Made by a program: the position numbers and the translations under genes. Shown here one piece after another: positions 59,902-64,000 of a stretch of 64,000 nucleotides of DNA. The DNA lies in assembly GCF_004217555.1 (NCBI RefSeq), contig NZ_SHKW01000001.1:2418001-2482000 (forward strand). Reading direction: 5' to 3'. The notes beneath the pieces are model-generated. The model saw nothing but the letters and a program-made list of their open reading frames with translations. It did no database searches and had not been told where the DNA came from. This DNA comes from Edaphobacter modestus (GTDB lineage Bacteria > Acidobacteriota > Terriglobia > Terriglobales > Acidobacteriaceae). Within the stretch, counting starts at the first letter, position 1. Every line of letters begins with the position of its first letter.

Positions 59902-62900
59902 ATGTTCCACAAAATCACAACAGCCTGGACCCGGCTCACGACGCTACTGATGAGCACGATGCTCTTCACCGTCGCCGCCGGCGCGCAGGTCGAGCAGGGC
60001 AGGTTCGTCGGACATGTCCAGGACCCCACCGGCGCGGTCATCGTCGGCGCCACGGTTGAAGCCACAAACGTCGCCACCAACATCGTGCAGCGCGGCCAGA
60101 CCAACGACGGCGGCGACTTCGTCATCACCCCCGTGCAGGCTGGCAACTACATCCTCGCCGTGACGGCGCAGGGGTTTCAGAAGGCGGCCACCCGCGTCAT
60201 CGAGGTCCAGGTCGGCCAGATTGTCAGGCAGGACTTGATCTTGCCTGTTGGTACGGCCACTACGACGGTAGAAGTGACCTCGACCGTCCCTCTGCTCTCG
60301 ACCGATTCGGCCACCTCCGGACAGGTCATCACCAACAAGCAGCTCACGGAGCTGCCCGTGAACGGCCGCGGCTTCTATCGCCTCGCGCAACTCACGCCCG
60401 GCGCCGCGCTGCTGCCCCCAACCGGCAACTCGCTCGCCATCCGCCCCGAGGTCGTCAACGGCAACGTCATCAGCGGAATCCGCGGCAGCGCAACCTCCTT
60501 CCTGATGGACGGCGTCGACGTCAGCGAGCAGCACCAGGGCGGAACCTTCATCCAGACCTCCATCGACGCCCTGCAGGAGTTCTCCGTCCAGCAGAGCCCC
60601 TACTCGGCCGAGTACAACCGCGGCGGAGCCTTCTTCAACGCAACCACCAAGTCCGGAACCAACCGCTACCATGGTGTCCTCTTCGAGTTCCTCCGCAACG
60701 AGGTCCTCGACGCGCGCAACTACTTCGCCCTCAACCGGCAGAAGCTCAAGCGAAACCAGTTCGGCGGAAACATCGGCGGCCCGCTCTCCCTCCCGCGTCT
60801 CTACAACGGCAAGGACCGCACCTTCTTCTTCTTCAACTTCGAGGCCCAGCGCCTGCGCACCGGCCTCGTCAACAACATCATCGTTCCCTCTAACGCCCGC
60901 CGCGGCGGAAACTTCTCCGACCTTCTCCCCTCGCGCCTCATCTACGATCGCAGCAACGTCGTCGGTGGCGTGCCCCAGCCCTTCCCCGGCAACATCATTC
61001 CGCAGAGTCGCCTCACTCCCCAGGCGCTCGCCATCCAGCAGTACTACCCGCAGCAGAACAACGCCACCGGGACCTTCAGCGGCACGCCATCACAGGCTAT
61101 TGACTGGAACCAGTACGTCGTCCGCATCGACCACCAGATCACGCCGCAGCACCGCCTCTTCGCCCGCTGGGTCTACATCACACAGAAAGAAGTCGACCCC
61201 AACACCTCGCCCGCGCTGGGCACCGCAAACCTCACCTCCTGGGGGCAGGACATCGCCGTTGGCGTCATCTCGAACGTCGGCAGCACCATGGTCAACGAGG
61301 CCCGCGTGCACTTCCTTCCCAGCCACGTTCGGCTGCAGGGCTTTCTGCAGGGGCCGGACTGGAACGGTCTCTTCGGCGTCGCGGGCTTCAGCGATCTCCT
61401 TCGCCCCGGCGTCGGCGGAGTCTTCCCCGACTACGCCTGGAGCGGCTACGGCCCGCTGCAGGGCTCCGGCTTCGATCAGCGGCCGAAGTCCCAGGACCGC
61501 AAGGCGCTCGAAGGCACCGACAACTTCACCATCCTCAAGGGTCGCCATGCCATCAAGTTCGGCGTGCTCTTCCGCTACTACCAGTGGCTCGGGTATGACA
61601 GCGGAAACTCCTCCGGCGGGTTTACCTTCAACGGAAACGCTACCGGCAATAACTCGAGCAGCGGCGACGCGTACGCCGACTTCCTGCTGGGATATCCTTC
61701 CGCAGTGGCCCGATCGTACCCGGGGACAAACTTCGGCGGCCAGGGCCTCTACAAGCAGTTCTTCGTGCAGGACGACTACCGCGTCAACGACCGCCTAACC
61801 ATCAACATGGGCCTGCGCTACGAGTACTCCCCCTGGCTCGACGGCTACAAAGGCCAGATCGGGACCTTCGATCCCACCCAGGCGAAGCCCATCATCGTCT
61901 CCGGAACCGGGACCGTACCTGACCTGACGGCGCAGCCCGCCGCACCTGCTGCCTATCAATACTTCGGGCAATACATCCAGACCAGCAGCCAGGCCGGACT
62001 GCCGCTGAACATTACCTACACCAACAAAACGCAGTTCGCTCCCCGCGTCGGCGTCTCCGTCAGCGTCGATCGCAAGACCGTCGTCCGCGCCGGCTTCGGC
62101 ATGTTCTACGAGCCCGAAGGCACCAGCGGACGCGTCAACCTCAACATCCTGCCCTACCGCTTCGCCGAGACCATCAACCAGACCCAGAACGTCACGCCCA
62201 CGCGCACTCTGGCGAACTACTTCCTCGGCTCGCCTCTCGGATCGACCGCTTCGACGCCGTCGATCAACCCCTCGCGTGTTCATCTCAGCATGGGAACCAA
62301 CATTCACTACAGCATGAACATCCAGCACCAGTTCTCCGATCACGACCTGCTCGAGGTCGGCTACGTCGCCAATCGCGGAGTACACCTCAGCTCCTTCAAC
62401 GACGCCAACGTTCCGCTCACACCCGGCGCCGGAGCCATCCAGGCGCGCCGCCCCTATCCGCTCTGGAGCGGCATCTCCTTCCAAACGCAGGATATGTCGA
62501 ACCATTACGACTCGCTCCAGTCCAAGTTCGAGCACCGCTTCAACCGCGGCTTCAGCGCTCTCGTCGCCTACACCTACTCGAAGTCGCTGCAGTACAACCA
62601 GGCCTCCGCCCTCGGCGGCAACACAGCCTACGAGTACGCGCTGTCGCCCTACGACACGCCGCACAACCTCGCCATCAGCGGAAGCTATGCGCTTCCCGTC
62701 GGCCACGGCCGCAAGTACGCCAACAACACCAATGGCTTCGTCAACACCATCATCGGCGGCTGGCAGGCGCAGACCATCCTCGTCGTCCGCAGCGGAACGC
62801 CGTTCACACCGGTGGTGTCGCCCGATCGTGCCAACACCGGCGTTGCTTTGCAGCGTCCTAACCTGAACCCCGCCGGCGGCAACCCGGCGTTCCAGAGGAC

Positions 62901-63213
62901 GATCGCCAACTGGTACGACAGATCGCGCTACGTCGTCGCTCCCATCTATACCTACGGCCAGGTCCGCGCCAACACGCTGCGCTCCGACACCTACAACCAG
63001 TTCGACGCCTCCGTCTTCAAGAACTTCGCCCTGCCCGGTGAGAGCACGCTCTCCTTCCGCGCCGAGTTCTTCAACTTCCCCAACACCGTCAGCTTCGCCG
63101 CTCCCAACAACAACTCCGCCACCTCACCCGTCGATACCGCGACCGGCGCGCAGATCACCAGCACCTCAAACACGCAGCGCTCCATCCAGTTCGCGCTCAA
63201 GTACAACTTCTAA
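59902..63213 (+). CDS. Oar-type TonB-dependent receptor linked to GH39
   Basis: 1103-residue outer-membrane receptor from ATG 59902 (GGAGG ahead). Signal peptide to about residue 28 ('LMSTMLFTVAAGAQ'), carboxypeptidase-regulatory domain ('GRFVGHVQDPTGAVIVGATV'), plug features 'ELPVNGRGFYRLAQLTPGA', 'MDGVDVSEQHQGG' and 'YNRGGAFFNATTKSGTNRYHG' (last in two parts), then the barrel ending 'IQFALKYNF'. The GH39 gene starts 18 bases after its stop, so receptor and enzyme should be in one transcript, for import and hydrolysis of a xylan- or arabinoxylan-type oligosaccharide. Confidence 0.95.
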   Translation: MFHKITTAWTRLTTLLMSTMLFTVAAGAQVEQGRFVGHVQDPTGAVIVGATVEATNVATNIVQRGQTNDGGDFVITPVQAGNYILAVTAQGFQKAATRVIEVQVGQIVRQDLILPVGTATTTVEVTSTVPLLSTDSATSGQVITNKQLTELPVNGRGFYRLAQLTPGAALLPPTGNSLAIRPEVVNGNVISGIRGSATSFLMDGVDVSEQHQGGTFIQTSIDALQEFSVQQSPYSAEYNRGGAFFNATTKSGTNRYHGVLFEFLRNEVLDARNYFALNRQKLKRNQFGGNIGGPLSLPRLYNGKDRTFFFFNFEAQRLRTGLVNNIIVPSNARRGGNFSDLLPSRLIYDRSNVVGGVPQPFPGNIIPQSRLTPQALAIQQYYPQQNNATGTFSGTPSQAIDWNQYVVRIDHQITPQHRLFARWVYITQKEVDPNTSPALGTANLTSWGQDIAVGVISNVGSTMVNEARVHFLPSHVRLQGFLQGPDWNGLFGVAGFSDLLRPGVGGVFPDYAWSGYGPLQGSGFDQRPKSQDRKALEGTDNFTILKGRHAIKFGVLFRYYQWLGYDSGNSSGGFTFNGNATGNNSSSGDAYADFLLGYPSAVARSYPGTNFGGQGLYKQFFVQDDYRVNDRLTINMGLRYEYSPWLDGYKGQIGTFDPTQAKPIIVSGTGTVPDLTAQPAAPAAYQYFGQYIQTSSQAGLPLNITYTNKTQFAPRVGVSVSVDRKTVVRAGFGMFYEPEGTSGRVNLNILPYRFAETINQTQNVTPTRTLANYFLGSPLGSTASTPSINPSRVHLSMGTNIHYSMNIQHQFSDHDLLEVGYVANRGVHLSSFNDANVPLTPGAGAIQARRPYPLWSGISFQTQDMSNHYDSLQSKFEHRFNRGFSALVAYTYSKSLQYNQASALGGNTAYEYALSPYDTPHNLAISGSYALPVGHGRKYANNTNGFVNTIIGGWQAQTILVVRSGTPFTPVVSPDRANTGVALQRPNLNPAGGNPAFQRTIANWYDRSRYVVAPIYTYGQVRANTLRSDTYNQFDASVFKNFALPGESTLSFRAEFFNFPNTVSFAAPNNNSATSPVDTATGAQITSTSNTQRSIQFALKYNF

Positions 63214-63231
63214 CCCCGACGAGGCCCCCCT

Positions 63232-64000
63232 TTGCTGCAATCTGCCAGATCTAAAAAAACTCTTCTCTCGTGCGTCCTCCTCGGTACAGCAGCAAGCGCG
63301 CTGGCGCAGGGAGTCATCCCACCCGCGCCACCTGCTTCCACCACAGGCGCGGCCACCATCACCGTCGACTTCGCCAATAAAGTCGGCCCCTACAAGCCCA
63401 TCTACAGCTGGTTCGGCTACGACGAGGCCAACTACACCACCATGCGCAACGGCAAGATCCTGCTGCGCGAACTGCGTGACTTGAGCCCCGTCCCCGTCTA
63501 CATCCGCGCGCATCACCTTCTCACCTCCGGCGACGGCAAGGCCGAGCTCAAGTTCAGCTCCACCAACGTCTACACCGAAGACGCCTCTGGCAAGCCCGTC
63601 TATGACTTCAAGATCCTCGACGGCATCTTCGACGAATACAAGGCCGCCGGCGTGCGCCCCATGGTCGAGTTCGGCTTCATGCCCAAGGACCTCGCCGCAG
63701 ACTTGCCCAACCGCAAAGTCCCCTACCAGGTCCACTACCCCAAGAGCGCCATCAGCGGAGCCTCCAACAATCCACCCAAGGACTACGCCAAGTGGGGCGA
63801 GCTCATCCGCGTCATCACCGCGCACTTCGTCGAGCGCTACGGCAAGGAGACCGTGCTCCAGTGGTACTTCGAGGTCTGGAACGAGCCCGACATCGACTAC
63901 TGGCACTCCACGCCTGAGGACTACTGGAAGCTCTACGACTACGCCGTCGCCGGTGTGAAGTCCGTCCTCCCCACCGCGCGCGTCGGCGGCCCGGCAACCA
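63232..64000 (+). CDS. Secreted glycoside hydrolase family 39 (beta-xylosidase type), partial
   Basis: TTG 63232, with GAGG seven bases ahead, opens a frame that runs to the window end (256 codons). A signal peptide ('LSCVLLGTAASALAQ') is followed by 'ITVDFANKVGPYKPIYSWFGYDEANYT' (in parts), 'ELRDLSPVPVYIRAHHLL', 'GIFDEYKAAGVRPMVEFGFMPKDLA' (in parts) and 'VLQWYFEVWNEPDIDYW', with the acid/base Glu in W-N-E-P. This is the GH39 pattern of beta-xylosidases and related enzymes. The nucleophile Glu lies beyond the window. Expected substrate: xylo-oligosaccharides, imported by the preceding receptor. Confidence 0.88.
   Translation, partial: MLQSARSKKTLLSCVLLGTAASALAQGVIPPAPPASTTGAATITVDFANKVGPYKPIYSWFGYDEANYTTMRNGKILLRELRDLSPVPVYIRAHHLLTSGDGKAELKFSSTNVYTEDASGKPVYDFKILDGIFDEYKAAGVRPMVEFGFMPKDLAADLPNRKVPYQVHYPKSAISGASNNPPKDYAKWGELIRVITAHFVERYGKETVLQWYFEVWNEPDIDYWHSTPEDYWKLYDYAVAGVKSVLPTARVGGPAT

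Noticed and set aside
63166-63906. A 246-codon minus-strand frame at the window end
   Set aside because: It is antisense to the GH39 gene, whose plus-strand frame has a signal peptide and the W-N-E-P motif.

Overview
The window looks like a piece of chromosome from a soil Acidobacteriota, probably class Terriglobia (near Granulicella, Terriglobus or Edaphobacter). This is inference from content: three Oar-type TonB-dependent receptors with an N-terminal carboxypeptidase-regulatory domain, a VWFA-related protein of the acidobacterial type, GC-rich genes with frequent GTG/TTG starts, and interspersed repeats whose minus-strand translation gives the ERSEES-type peptide. LPS genes (waaA, lpxK, a heptosyltransferase, kdsC) show a Gram-negative envelope. 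No rRNA, convincing tRNA or CRISPR array was seen.

Layout. 1-7.8 kb is housekeeping: the end of an SSS-family symporter, a DUF1440 protein, then a leftward block (DinG-type helicase, small membrane protein, queD, queE, purine nucleoside permease-like protein) divergent from der. 7.8-10.5 kb holds a strong terminator, several copies of an interspersed repeat, and a trmFO gene that carries two or three repeat copies in frame inside its coding sequence. 10.4-17.8 kb has a GNAT enzyme and a secreted protein on the left, and on the right a tightly packed run waaA-lpxK-GT9-ICMT-like methyltransferase, then a DUF3108 lipoprotein-like protein (probably a CTG start), DUF2007 and queC. 17.8-27 kb holds a TPR protein, moeA, moaC, the two ergothioneine genes egtD and egtB separated by a YVTN beta-propeller, a ThuA-like protein and an RcnB-like protein, and a VIT-type transporter.

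27-34.6 kb is a rightward surface cassette: DUF5666 protein, a plug-less Oar-like beta-barrel, a VWFA-related protein and a TPR protein. 34.6-44.4 kb has a leftward DUF5522/Lhr helicase/kdsC group, a Dph6-like ATP pyrophosphatase, a Bcr/CflA exporter and two genes broken by apparent single-base deletions (a YXWGXW-type protein and a GH18 chitinase-like gene). 44.4-48.6 kb is sparse: a Tat-exported D-threonine aldolase-like protein with a replaced metal-site His, orphan proteins and a 34-bp perfect palindrome.

48.6-52.3 kb is a leftward LysR-oxalate decarboxylase-TauE/SafE-DUF1634 group with a candidate LysR operator. 53.9-57 kb is a leftward TonB receptor. 57.5-58.7 kb is a scar of decayed fragments (acyltransferase 3, MltF-like transglycosylase, transposase). 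The window ends with a carbohydrate-uptake locus: a FadR-type GntR regulator divergent from a TonB receptor and a GH39 glycosidase, with a 15-bp GntR-like operator on the receptor promoter.

All calls come from reading the sequence and from remembered family features; no database search was run.
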